From JAEYZM01 sp943372195 (GTDB lineage Bacteria > Bacteroidota > Bacteroidia > Sphingobacteriales > Sphingobacteriaceae), in assembly GCA_943372195.1 (NCBI GenBank), contig CALRXS010000011.1:1-64000 (forward strand): a DNA stretch of 64,000 nucleotides, read 5' to 3'. Positions within the stretch are counted from its first letter, which is position 1; every line of letters starts with the position of its first letter. Made by a program: the position numbers and the translations under genes. Below the pieces are notes generated by a model. The model saw only the letters and a program-made list of their open reading frames with translations. It was not told the DNA's origin and made no database searches. Below are positions 9,272 to 18,307 of this stretch, in pieces.

Positions 9272-9880
9272 TTAAGTTCTGCACTTAATCAACCTCGCCG
9301 GCACGCCCGCCACTATCTCATACTCCCCCACATCTTTCGTTACGACAGAACCTGCAGCAAGTATAGCGCCCTTGCCAACGCGAACGCCGGGTAGTATAGA
9401 AACTCCTGAACCGATCCAGACATCGTCACCAATTTCAACGAAATTCTTTTCAGTATCCCATGCTTGGTCGATCATGTATTGGTCTTTAGCGATAAGGTGG
9501 TTGGCTGCGATAATGCTAATATGTTGAGCGAAAATACATTTCGATCCGATTGTAATTCTACCACCACCCGCACGAATATTATTCATTTCACCAATAGAAG
9601 TACCTTCTCCAATCGTTAATGTTGAATTACTTAACTTATTATTATGGTCATCAATACAAACTAAACAGGTATATGCACCAATAAAAACACCTTTACCAAT
9701 TTTTACATTATCAATATTATCAACAAACAATTGTGCATCGGGATGTATGTATGCATCGTACTTGTATTGTAAATAAGATATCTTCAAAGCCTTAAATATT
9801 TTTTGAGCAATGATGATGAGGAATTTTAAAAAGACCCCTAATAATGATAACTTATTTAATAATAATGAGATTCTTCTCAT
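9272..9880 (-). CDS. Hexapeptide-repeat acyltransferase (left-handed beta-helix, LbetaH)
   Basis: This transferase probably adds an acetyl or similar acyl group to a sugar. The C-terminal two-thirds is a left-handed beta-helix with hexad repeats (for example VKIGKGVFIGAYT and ITIGSKCIFAQHISI) and ends with the classic VWIGSGVSILPGVRVGKGAILAAGSVVTKDV-type coil and VAGVPARLIK. A hydrophobic segment near the N-terminus suggests membrane association. The frame is open to 9946, but that start would leave two bases before the divergent FkbM gene. I prefer the ATG at 9880 (about 202 residues, MRRISLLL), which leaves room for promoters; a near-match to the -7 box lies just upstream. Confidence 0.85.
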   Translation of the reverse strand: MRRISLLLNKLSLLGVFLKFLIIIAQKIFKALKISYLQYKYDAYIHPDAQLFVDNIDNVKIGKGVFIGAYTCLVCIDDHNNKLSNSTLTIGEGTSIGEMNNIRAGGGRITIGSKCIFAQHISIIAANHLIAKDQYMIDQAWDTEKNFVEIGDDVWIGSGVSILPGVRVGKGAILAAGSVVTKDVGEYEIVAGVPARLIKCRT

Positions 9881-9948
9881 GTTAATGGTTCTATGTAATA
9901 CATAAAAGTATATTATTTTAATTATTTTTACTGCATCAATAGCCACAA

Positions 9949-10746
9949 ATGCGATTATTTTTAGAAATCATCTTCAGAAATCTGTATTATTTTTTGAAAG
10001 ATGTACATACCAGAACCTTTTATTTATTGACTTTACGCTTAGGCAGCTTGCCTAGGTATGTAAAAAAAACTATAAATGTAGATGGCTATAAGATTAAGCT
10101 TGCAGATCCGCTTTCATTCATTTATCAATACAGAGAGATTTTTGTTGATGAATCATATAATTTCAAAACTAAAAATACAGCACCTACTATTGTAGACTGT
10201 GGCTCAAACATCGGACTTGCAGCAATATATTATAAATCGATTTACCCTAATGCAAAAGTTGTATGCATAGAGGCAGATCAAGAAATTGCGAAAATATGCA
10301 AGGAGAATATCGATAATAATCGATTGACAAATGTTGAGGTAATTGCAAAAGCAGCATGGGTGCATGATGATGGTGTAAGTTTTTCTTCGGATGGTGCTGA
10401 TGGAGGAACAATTAGTGCTGAGGCGAAAAACAATATACCAAGTTTAGACTTAAAAAAATATTTAGAGTCATTTGAAGAAATTGATTTTTTAAAAATAGAT
10501 ATTGAAGGTGCTGAAAAAATTGTTGTTCCGCATTGTAAAGATGCTTTTAAAAATATATCAAATGTATTTTTAGAATATCACACAAATTTTAATGAGCAAC
10601 AAAATTTAGGAGAGATATTATCACAATTTCAAGCGATGGGATATAAGTATTTCATCAAAACTGAGAACAAACGCAAATCGCCATTCGTCAATAAAAACAT
10701 AGATAAGAATTTTGACTTACAACTAAATATCTTCTTTTATAAATGA
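9949..10746 (+). CDS. FkbM-family methyltransferase
   Basis: A 265-residue SAM-dependent methyltransferase of the FkbM family, common in polysaccharide clusters as sugar O-methyltransferases. The signatures are TIVDCGSNIGLAAIYYKSI (about residues 80-98, SAM motif I), VVCIEADQEIAKICKENI, a central NVEVIAKAAW and EEIDFLKIDIEGAEKIVV (about 175-192), the hallmark LKIDIEGAE motif. Its stop overlaps the next glycosyltransferase start by four bases (ATGA), so the two are translationally coupled. It is divergent from the acyltransferase gene. Confidence 0.88.
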   Translation: MRLFLEIIFRNLYYFLKDVHTRTFYLLTLRLGSLPRYVKKTINVDGYKIKLADPLSFIYQYREIFVDESYNFKTKNTAPTIVDCGSNIGLAAIYYKSIYPNAKVVCIEADQEIAKICKENIDNNRLTNVEVIAKAAWVHDDGVSFSSDGADGGTISAEAKNNIPSLDLKKYLESFEEIDFLKIDIEGAEKIVVPHCKDAFKNISNVFLEYHTNFNEQQNLGEILSQFQAMGYKYFIKTENKRKSPFVNKNIDKNFDLQLNIFFYK

Positions 10747-11981
10747 AAGTAGTATTAGTCAATACCTGGGAGAAGAGTGGCGGTGCAGCAGTAGCATGCA
10801 ATCGACTATTCAATGCATATAAGAAACAAGGTATTGCATGTAAGTATATTGTACTAGGAAAAAGTTCTGATGATAAAAATGTAATTCAATTACCTAAAAG
10901 TAGTTTACTATATAAAATTCACGCAAGTACTTTTTACATAGAACAATTTATTTTAAGAATAATTAAGAAAAAACATACTGATTTTTCATTAAGTATATTC
11001 GGAATAAAACTTTCAAAAATTAAAGAAATACAAGAAGCAGATGTTATTCATTTACATTGGGTACATAATAGTTTTGTTGACATCTATGACTTGCAATTAC
11101 TCATAGACCAGGGCAAAAAAATTATCTGGACAATGCATGACATGTGGGTATTTACAGGTGGATGCCATTACTCTGCATCATGTGAATTGTTCAAAACATC
11201 TTGCAATGAATGTCCCGCTTTACAAAACGAATTTTTCTTTGATACAGCAAACAATCAATTCAATAAAAAGTCGAGATTAGAATTACATAAAATCAAATTC
11301 ATTACACCAAGTCAATGGCTATGTGATATTTCTAAATCAAGTAAGCTATTGCAAAGTTCTACTGTACGTGCAATACCAAATACAATAAATGTTGATGACT
11401 TTCAACCCTTAGTGAATGAAGTAGCATTACGCACATTGGGTATTAAATTGAATACTAAAGAAAAGATTTTACTTTTCGTTTCAATGAATACAAAAGACAA
11501 GAGAAAAGGATTTGATGAATTAAAAGAAGCAATAAAAATATATTGCAGTAAGACTCAAGGGAACACTCAATTAATAATTATAGGAAGAATTGCAGAGCAT
11601 ACAGATTTAGATGAAATACCTAATTTGAAAATTACTAAGCTGGGTAGAATTTCAGATATGAAAAAAATTGCTGCAGCATATGCTTTAGCAGATGCATTTC
11701 TAATTCCCTCTAACCAAGATAACTTACCAAATACCATTATGGAGTCACTCAGTTGTGGCACAGGAGTTGTAGCATTCAAAACCGGTGGTATACCTGAGAT
11801 GGTTCAACATTTAGAAACTGGTTACCTAGCTGATTTGTATAATGCTGAAGAATTTGCTAATGGAATTTCTTGGGTACTTGAACATTCAAATTCAATAAGA
11901 AATAATTGCAGGAAGTTTGCATTAGAAAACTATCAAGAAAATATAATTGTCAATAAACATTTAGAATATTATCTAGATTGA
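10743..11981 (+). CDS. Glycosyltransferase family 4 protein
   Basis: A 412-residue GT-B glycosyltransferase. The start MKVVLVNTWEKSGGAAVACNRLFNAY is the glycine-rich N-terminal loop of GT4 proteins. IHLHWVHNSF and WTMHDMWVFTGGCHYSASC, with several cysteines nearby (ELFKTSCNECPAL), are typical of a Bacteroidota subgroup. The donor domain contains LLFVSMNTKDKRKGFDEL and the NTIMESLSCGTGVVAFKTGG acidic segment. It is coupled to the FkbM gene upstream and followed four bases later by the large PKD protein, which probably uses the same transcript. Confidence 0.88.
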   Translation: MKVVLVNTWEKSGGAAVACNRLFNAYKKQGIACKYIVLGKSSDDKNVIQLPKSSLLYKIHASTFYIEQFILRIIKKKHTDFSLSIFGIKLSKIKEIQEADVIHLHWVHNSFVDIYDLQLLIDQGKKIIWTMHDMWVFTGGCHYSASCELFKTSCNECPALQNEFFFDTANNQFNKKSRLELHKIKFITPSQWLCDISKSSKLLQSSTVRAIPNTINVDDFQPLVNEVALRTLGIKLNTKEKILLFVSMNTKDKRKGFDELKEAIKIYCSKTQGNTQLIIIGRIAEHTDLDEIPNLKITKLGRISDMKKIAAAYALADAFLIPSNQDNLPNTIMESLSCGTGVVAFKTGGIPEMVQHLETGYLADLYNAEEFANGISWVLEHSNSIRNNCRKFALENYQENIIVNKHLEYYLD

Positions 11982-11985
11982 AAAT

Positions 11986-14604
11986 ATGTATAGAAAAATA
12001 ATCGTTTTATTGATTATTATATTGAAAATCACATTCAATCAAGATGTATATGCTCAATCCTATTCTAAATTAAATATCTACAAAGCACCCGACGACCAAA
12101 GCTCTACAAATATAATTGTATTAAGCGACAAGAGTATTATTGTAGCAACTAGAGTGCGGGCTGATGGTTGGGGCTTGTTGCACATAGACGAGCATAACAA
12201 TATTATAAAAAGCAAAGAATTCACAAATACTAGATTACTCAACAAACTCATATTAACTAAGGATGGTAATTTATTATTAGTTGGTTCAGTTGGCTTAAAT
12301 ACAAATACAGAAATTGGTGTTATTAAAATAGACATGAATTTCAATATCATTTGGTCGAAAAAAATATCTGGCGCTGCAATGTGCTATGCATATTCGGCGC
12401 TCGAATGCTCAAACAATGATATATTAATTACAGGTTATTCTTCAATTACGGGTAATTCACCAGGCGACTGGGATTCATTTGTATGTAGAATTACAGAGAA
12501 TGGTGTTTTATTATGGAAGAAAATAATTGTCAATAGTTCATCTGCTTCAGATTGGTTGCTTGAATCAATAGAAGTATCAAATGGAAATTTCATTCTTTCA
12601 GGTGCAACACATATAGGGGGAAGTGTCGATTTTATGTTAATTAAAATCTCAGCCAACGGCACCATCATATTCAATAAACATTTCGGGGCAAGTCAAAATG
12701 AAGTAGTCTATAACTTAACTAAATCTAGCTTTAATGGTAGATATATTATTTCTGCAGGCTCATGGTCATATGGCTTAGGTGAATATGATTTATTGCTAGC
12801 CGAATTAGATACGAATTTAAATGTGATGTGGTCAAAAGTATATGGAGGAAGCAAATTTGACTTCCCTATTGCAACTTTGATAGATGGCAATAAAATTATC
12901 ACTGCTGCATATTCTAAAAGTTATAACTCAAGTAATAATTTTGATGTAGTTGCTTATGAATTCAATCATGCTACAGGTGCTTTACTAAATACAATGGTTC
13001 TTGGCAAAGGAGGAGAAGAGCTTTTTGGCTCTTTAGGAAATGTTCTAACTAAAAAATCTACGAATAAATATTTAATGACCGGACATACGAAATCTTATTC
13101 TTCAGAATCAGATGTATTTATTTCTGAGTTTAATTTTGTACCCAATAGTTGCTGTGACTTTTTAAATATTGGTACAACTACGATTATTGATCAACCATTA
13201 AGCTTAACAAATTTTAGTACAAGTACTGAAAATACAACACTGAATAACATTAGCAATTTTAATGCTAGTGTAATAAATTTTATAATTGCACCAGATAGTC
13301 TTTGTGTAAATAAGAGCAATATTAATAACAGTATAATTACTAGTAATATAAATTTATGTGTAAATGTTCCATTGAATTTCAATACAACTTTTGTTGACAA
13401 TACTTTTAATTACAATTGGAACTTTGGAGACCCTGGTTCTGGATCAAACAATAGTGCAGCAGGCACAAATGTAAGCCACCAATTTAGTCAGGCAGGTACA
13501 TATCTCATAACTTGTATTATAAGTAATGCTTGTATTAGTGATACAGATAGTGTATACATTAATATAACAATACCTACTCCGTTTAACAATAACATCGTAT
13601 TGAATAACACAACTTTCTGTAAAAGCAATGAATATGTATTTGATGCTTCTTATTTATCGAATCAACATTTTTATGAATGGGATTTTGGAGATCCAGCAAG
13701 CGGATTAAATAATTACTCAAATGAAACCACACCTAGTCACGCATTTAGTAAAAGCGGCACTTTTTTAATTACTTGCATAGTAAGTGATGGCTGTACATCA
13801 GATACAGATACAGTAAGTATAAATGTAATAGAACCCATTGCATTGAATACTCAAATTCTAAATCTGAATACGAGTTATTGTAAAAAACAACAAGTTGATT
13901 TTGTAGCTAGTTCAGATGATGCAACAGCAAATTATTTCTGGAATTTTGGAGACCCTAATTCTTCAGATAATAACTCTAGCATCCAAAATCCGTCACATAA
14001 TTTTTCATCTGCTGGTATATATACCGTAAGACTTATAAGCACTAATATTTGTTTAAGCGATACCACTACTTTAGAATTGAACATCCGCGAAAACCCTATA
14101 CCAGATTTTGATTTTAGTATTGACACCTGTTCATCAGAATTAACCTTAACAAATACTTCAATAGATATAGCTAATAATAATTATGAATGGTATGTGAATA
14201 ATATTAACATTAATCAAAGTGTTTTTAATTACGCTATAGAAAATAATACCAATTACGAAATAAAATTATTAGCAAATAAAAATACCGAATGCGCAGATAG
14301 CATAAGCACTACTATTAATTATATTGTAGATGATAGTAATCAATACTTATCTATACCTGATGCCTTCTCTCCCAATGGTGATAATCAAAACGATGTTTTC
14401 GTCATTCGTACGAGCTCTAAATGTTTGTTAGAAGAATTGAAAATTTATGATCGTTATGGCTCAATTATCTACAAACAAAATGATGAAGATAAGTTTTATT
14501 GGGATGGTAAAATTAATAATACGACGCAAGCTGATGGAGTATATATCGTACATTTGAAATATAACGGCAAACAATATATACGAACATTAAGTTTGATTAA
14601 ATAA
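11986..14604 (+). CDS. Secreted PKD-domain protein with T9SS type B sorting domain
   Basis: An 872-residue cell-surface or secreted protein. It has a signal peptide (about residues 1-24, ending VYAQ). A beta-propeller-like region of about 370 residues follows, with repeated strand motifs such as NNDILITGYSS and NGNFILSGATHIG. Three PKD domains follow in tandem (about residues 440-530, 535-615 and 625-705), each with a WNFGDP or WDFGDP core and a SHxF-G-Y/F motif. The C-terminal about 85 residues (IPDAFSPNGDNQNDVF, LKIYDRYG, WDGKINN, ADGVYIVHLKY) form the gliding-motility-associated type B sorting domain that directs export by T9SS. The length is intact. Its ligand is unknown; adhesion is an inference from PKD content. 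Confidence 0.9.
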   Translation: MYRKIIVLLIIILKITFNQDVYAQSYSKLNIYKAPDDQSSTNIIVLSDKSIIVATRVRADGWGLLHIDEHNNIIKSKEFTNTRLLNKLILTKDGNLLLVGSVGLNTNTEIGVIKIDMNFNIIWSKKISGAAMCYAYSALECSNNDILITGYSSITGNSPGDWDSFVCRITENGVLLWKKIIVNSSSASDWLLESIEVSNGNFILSGATHIGGSVDFMLIKISANGTIIFNKHFGASQNEVVYNLTKSSFNGRYIISAGSWSYGLGEYDLLLAELDTNLNVMWSKVYGGSKFDFPIATLIDGNKIITAAYSKSYNSSNNFDVVAYEFNHATGALLNTMVLGKGGEELFGSLGNVLTKKSTNKYLMTGHTKSYSSESDVFISEFNFVPNSCCDFLNIGTTTIIDQPLSLTNFSTSTENTTLNNISNFNASVINFIIAPDSLCVNKSNINNSIITSNINLCVNVPLNFNTTFVDNTFNYNWNFGDPGSGSNNSAAGTNVSHQFSQAGTYLITCIISNACISDTDSVYINITIPTPFNNNIVLNNTTFCKSNEYVFDASYLSNQHFYEWDFGDPASGLNNYSNETTPSHAFSKSGTFLITCIVSDGCTSDTDTVSINVIEPIALNTQILNLNTSYCKKQQVDFVASSDDATANYFWNFGDPNSSDNNSSIQNPSHNFSSAGIYTVRLISTNICLSDTTTLELNIRENPIPDFDFSIDTCSSELTLTNTSIDIANNNYEWYVNNININQSVFNYAIENNTNYEIKLLANKNTECADSISTTINYIVDDSNQYLSIPDAFSPNGDNQNDVFVIRTSSKCLLEELKIYDRYGSIIYKQNDEDKFYWDGKINNTTQADGVYIVHLKYNGKQYIRTLSLIK

Positions 14605-14605
14605 C

Positions 14606-16642
14606 ATGTCATTCAAATTAACCTCAGCATATGTACCTACAGGTGATCAGCCAGAAGCTATTCGTCAATTAGTAGAAGGATTACAAGAAGGTGATACTTA
14701 CCAAACTCTTTTAGGAGTTACTGGCTCAGGTAAAACCTTTACCGTTGCCAATGTTATTCAACAAGTACAAAGACCTACGTTGATACTAAGTCATAACAAA
14801 ACTTTGGCGGCTCAATTGTATGGTGAGTTCAAACAATTTTTCCCTGAAAATTCAGTGAATTATTTTGTTTCGTACTACGACTATTATCAACCCGAAGCTT
14901 ATATACCAACTACCAATACTTACATCGAAAAAGATTTAGCCATCAATGATGAGATTGAAAAGTTGAGATTGAAAACTACTTCTGCATTAGTATCTGGACG
15001 TAGAGATGTAATTGTTGTTTCATCTGTATCGTGTATTTACGGTATGGGAAACCCGGATGATTTTACAGATAGTGTGATACGATTACAAGTCGGACAAACA
15101 GTGAGTCGAAATGCCTTGCTTTATCGATTTGTTGAATTATTATATGCACGGACCACCGCAGATTTTAAGCGTGGTACCTTTAGAGTAAAAGGAGATACAG
15201 TAGATATTTATTTAGCTTATGCAGATCATGCCTTGAGAATTTCTTTCTTCGGAGATGAAATAGAAGAGATGAGTTTGATTGACCCAGTATCGGCTAAGAC
15301 CATAGAGAAGATGGATAATACAGCGATTTACCCTGCTAATATTTACATCGCGCCGAAAGATAGAATGCAATCTGCAATTCGAAGTATACAAGATGAATTG
15401 GTGATGCGTAAAGAACAATTCGAACGTGATGGAAGAATGTTAGAGGCCAAACGAATTGATGAACGAGTGAATTACGATTTAGAGATGATTCGTGAGTTAG
15501 GTTATTGTTCGGGTATTGAAAATTATTCGAGATTTTTTGATGGTAGAAAAATGGGCGATCGACCATTCTGTTTATTAGATTATTTTCCGAAAGATTTTCT
15601 GATGGTGGTTGATGAGAGCCATGTTACTATGCCGCAGATACGTGCCATGTATGGTGGAGATAGATCAAGGAAAACATCCTTGGTAGAATACGGCTTTAGA
15701 TTACCTTCAGCATTAGATAATAGACCATTGAACTTTAATGAGTTTGAGCAATTAACAGGACAAATGATATACGTGAGTGCGACGCCTGGTGATTATGAAT
15801 TACAGCAAACTGATGGGGTGATTGTGGAACAGATTATTCGTCCGACTGGATTATTAGACCCTATCATAGAAGTACGCCCAGTTGGAAATCAAGTCGATGA
15901 TTTATTAGATGAAATAGATTTAACAATCAAACGCGGATTTAGAATATTAGTAACCACACTTACGAAGCGTATGGCGGAAGAGTTGAGTAAATACATGACG
16001 AAGTTGAATATCAAATGTAGATACATACACTCAGAAGTGAAGACAATGGAGCGTGTGGAGATATTGAGAGATTTACGTTTAGGAACATTCGATGTATTGA
16101 TAGGTATCAATTTATTGAGAGAGGGATTAGATTTACCAGAGGTAGCATTAGTGGCGATATTAGATGCAGACAAAGAAGGATTTTTAAGATCAGAGCGATC
16201 ATTAATACAAACGATTGGTAGAGCTGCGAGAAATTCAGAAGGCAAAGTAATTATGTATGCTGATAAGATTACCGATTCAATGCGAGTGACGATTGAAAAA
16301 ACGAATAAAAGAAGAGAGAAACAAATAGAATTTAATACAGAGCATGGCATTACGCCTACGACTGTTACAAAGTCGAGAGAAGCTATTATAGAGCAAACAT
16401 CCGTAATGGACTTTAAAGATGGGGTACAACAACCGTATATAGAGCGTGACGAGTTTAGTATAGCGGCTGATCCTGTAGTTCATTATATGAGCCAGAAAGA
16501 GTTGCAAAAAGCGATAGATACGGCAAAGAAAGACATGACGAAAGCTTCAAAAGAGCTAGATTTCTTAACGGCAGCTCGATTAAGAGATGAGATGTTTGCA
16601 TTAGAAAAGTTATACAACGAAAAGTTTACAAAGAAAGAATAA
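14606..16642 (+). CDS. uvrB: Excinuclease ABC subunit UvrB
   Basis: The damage-verifying helicase-like subunit of nucleotide excision repair, loaded by UvrA and recruiting UvrC. The 678-residue length is normal. Motifs include Walker A GVTGSGKT (residues 37-44), the beta-hairpin region SYYDYYQPEAYIP, the LMVVDESHVTMPQIRAMYGGDR helicase motif II region, helicase motifs V and VI (GINLLREGLDLPEV, QTIGRAARN) and a C-terminal UVR domain (about 635-670, LDFLTAARLRDEM) that contacts UvrC. It starts two bases after the PKD gene stop. No uvrA or uvrC is present in the window. Confidence 0.98.
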   Translation: MSFKLTSAYVPTGDQPEAIRQLVEGLQEGDTYQTLLGVTGSGKTFTVANVIQQVQRPTLILSHNKTLAAQLYGEFKQFFPENSVNYFVSYYDYYQPEAYIPTTNTYIEKDLAINDEIEKLRLKTTSALVSGRRDVIVVSSVSCIYGMGNPDDFTDSVIRLQVGQTVSRNALLYRFVELLYARTTADFKRGTFRVKGDTVDIYLAYADHALRISFFGDEIEEMSLIDPVSAKTIEKMDNTAIYPANIYIAPKDRMQSAIRSIQDELVMRKEQFERDGRMLEAKRIDERVNYDLEMIRELGYCSGIENYSRFFDGRKMGDRPFCLLDYFPKDFLMVVDESHVTMPQIRAMYGGDRSRKTSLVEYGFRLPSALDNRPLNFNEFEQLTGQMIYVSATPGDYELQQTDGVIVEQIIRPTGLLDPIIEVRPVGNQVDDLLDEIDLTIKRGFRILVTTLTKRMAEELSKYMTKLNIKCRYIHSEVKTMERVEILRDLRLGTFDVLIGINLLREGLDLPEVALVAILDADKEGFLRSERSLIQTIGRAARNSEGKVIMYADKITDSMRVTIEKTNKRREKQIEFNTEHGITPTTVTKSREAIIEQTSVMDFKDGVQQPYIERDEFSIAADPVVHYMSQKELQKAIDTAKKDMTKASKELDFLTAARLRDEMFALEKLYNEKFTKKE

Positions 16643-16670
16643 ACTAATACGCTTAGACGTTGTTTATTTC

Positions 16671-16678
16671 TATATTTG
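16671..16678 (+). promoter_or_regulatory. Candidate -7 promoter element upstream of the DUF4834 gene
   Basis: TATATTTG matches the TAnnTTTG consensus 14 bases before the ATG at 16693. No convincing -33 TTTG is seen at the expected distance, so confidence is limited. Confidence 0.3.
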
Positions 16679-16692
16679 TACAAATTAATATC

Positions 16693-16968
16693 ATGTTTAA
16701 ATTCTTATTAACCTTAGTATTAATCTTCTTAGTTCTCAGAATGATCGTGAGATTACTAATGCCATTTATGATGACAGAAGTAATGAAAAAAGCTCAGAGA
16801 AATATGGAGAGTCAGTTTAAAAGACAGCAACAATATCAACAAAGATATCAGCAAGTTGAAAATGAAGGCGATATAAATGTTGATTATACACCACCAAAAG
16901 CGAAGAAGAAATTCAGCTTCAAAAAAGACGAAGGTGAGTTTGTGGATTTTGAAGAAATCAAAAAATAA
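16693..16968 (+). CDS. Small DUF4834-like membrane protein
   Basis: A 91-residue protein with one N-terminal transmembrane helix (about residues 3-22, FKFLLTLVLIFLVLRMIV). A Gln/Arg-rich, probably coiled stretch follows, then a conserved acidic tail KKDEGEFVDFEEIKK. This matches the Bacteroidota DUF4834 family, whose function is unknown. The frame opens earlier at 16660, but the ATG at 16693 begins the conserved MFKFLL sequence and has a -7-like TATATTTG in front. It sits between uvrB and the nucleotide pyrophosphatase gene, which starts four bases after its stop, so those two are likely cotranscribed. Confidence 0.75.
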   Translation: MFKFLLTLVLIFLVLRMIVRLLMPFMMTEVMKKAQRNMESQFKRQQQYQQRYQQVENEGDINVDYTPPKAKKKFSFKKDEGEFVDFEEIKK

Positions 16969-16971
16969 TTC

Positions 16972-17544
16972 ATGAAGAAATCTTTGGTCATTGCTTCCAA
17001 CAATGCGCATAAAGTAGAAGAGATTAAAGCAGTGTTAGGAGATCGATTTGAACTCTTGACACTGAATGATATTTCATTTCATGATGATATACCTGAAACA
17101 GCTGATACGTTTATAGGTAATGCTTTGATAAAAGCAAGAACCATTTATGAAAAATTTCAGATGAATTGTTTTGCGGATGATTCGGGATTAGAAATTACTG
17201 CACTAAACAATGAACCAGGTGTATACTCAGCAAGGTATGCAGGTGAACCAGTAGACCACTCAAAAAATATTGATAAAGTATTAAGAAACTTAGAAGGAAT
17301 CATAGATCGTTCAGCACGATTTGTGACTGTGATTGCATTGATATTAGATGGTGAAGAATTTCTTTTTGAAGGAGAAGTAAAAGGTAGAATCACAACTGAA
17401 AGAATTGGTGAGAATGGTTTCGGTTATGATCCTATATTTATACCTGAAAATGAGTCAAGAACTTTTGCTCAAATGAATGCTGAAGAAAAAATTTCTATGT
17501 CGCATCGATCAAGAGCAATTCAAAAAATGATCGCTGAAATTTAG
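16972..17544 (+). CDS. rdgB: XTP/dITP diphosphatase (RdgB/HAM1 family)
   Basis: The enzyme hydrolyses non-canonical purine triphosphates (XTP, ITP, dITP) to monophosphates, keeping them out of nucleic acids. The 190-residue length is typical. The family motifs are present: ASNNAHKVEEIKAVL (about residues 8-22), ETADTFIGNALIKA, FADDSGLEITALNNEPGVYSARYAG (about 66-90) with the metal-binding acids, and GENGFGYDPIF followed by the late MSHRSRA motif. It is convergent with a SIMPL-domain gene, with three bases between their stops. Pairing with uvrB upstream gives a small genome-maintenance group. Confidence 0.95.
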   Translation: MKKSLVIASNNAHKVEEIKAVLGDRFELLTLNDISFHDDIPETADTFIGNALIKARTIYEKFQMNCFADDSGLEITALNNEPGVYSARYAGEPVDHSKNIDKVLRNLEGIIDRSARFVTVIALILDGEEFLFEGEVKGRITTERIGENGFGYDPIFIPENESRTFAQMNAEEKISMSHRSRAIQKMIAEI

Positions 17545-17547
17545 CTT

Positions 17548-18249
17548 TTATTTTATCTCGAAAACAAGTTTCACTTCGTATTCAATCTGTATGCCTTTTG
17601 ATGATAATCCAACTGTTTTAATCTTTGGATTTACAATCATATTATTTGACATATCATCTGTTTGAGAATACGGGTTACTGATGTTCTTACGCAATTCAGT
17701 TACATGTAAGATTCGACCGCATTCTTCACCTAAATTCCTTAATAAAAAATCAGCTTTTTCCTTTCCTGATTTTATGGCTCTCTGTTTAAGTTCAAATAAA
17801 TGTGTAGACATATCATCATGCTCTGCAGAAACAATATTAAAAGATTCTAACGCTAATGAATTCATTCTTTCTTTAAATATTGATACTTCTCTTACATCTC
17901 TGAATTTTAAAGCATACATTCTGCGCTCTTCGTATCTACCACCAGTTTCACCCATAGAAAAGCCAGTATAACCATAAATATTTAAGATGCTCAGATTAGT
18001 GGCTGGCACATCAATCTCTTTCAAAATTCTTAATACAGTAGCCTCAGAAGCATCGATGCTTACCGTTTCTGCATTATTGGTATACTCCTTTATTACAAAA
18101 TTTACATTGATAATATTAGGAGGTAAGCTCGTACTAGCAGCACCAATAACCTCAATAGTACGTAACTCTGCACCTGAAGATTTAACTTGTTGCGCAAAAA
18201 TCATCGCAGGTATAAATAGAGCTGCGATTGTTAGTTTTAAAATTTTCAT
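17548..18249 (-). CDS. SIMPL-domain (DUF541) periplasmic protein
   Basis: A 233-residue exported protein with a signal peptide (about residues 1-19, ending IFAQ) and one SIMPL/DUF541 domain. The recognisable features are IEVIGAASTSLPPNIINVNFVIKEY near the start of the domain, a central RYEERRMYALKFRDV, and KQRAIKSGKEKADFLLRNLGEE (about 160-180), the family's conserved helix. The family is widespread in envelopes and its biochemical role is unresolved. A related gene lies 58 bases upstream on the same strand, apparently an old tandem duplication. Confidence 0.82.
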   Translation of the reverse strand: MKILKLTIAALFIPAMIFAQQVKSSGAELRTIEVIGAASTSLPPNIINVNFVIKEYTNNAETVSIDASEATVLRILKEIDVPATNLSILNIYGYTGFSMGETGGRYEERRMYALKFRDVREVSIFKERMNSLALESFNIVSAEHDDMSTHLFELKQRAIKSGKEKADFLLRNLGEECGRILHVTELRKNISNPYSQTDDMSNNMIVNPKIKTVGLSSKGIQIEYEVKLVFEIK

Positions 18250-18307
18250 AGTAATTTAAATTAGGTTGTTGTCGTATTTAATTGATTACTACTTTATAAA
18301 TTCAAAG

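Noticed and set aside
15889..16350. Minus-strand frame of 153 codons inside uvrB
   Set aside because: It is a shadow of the uvrB helicase domain, with no start context or family match.
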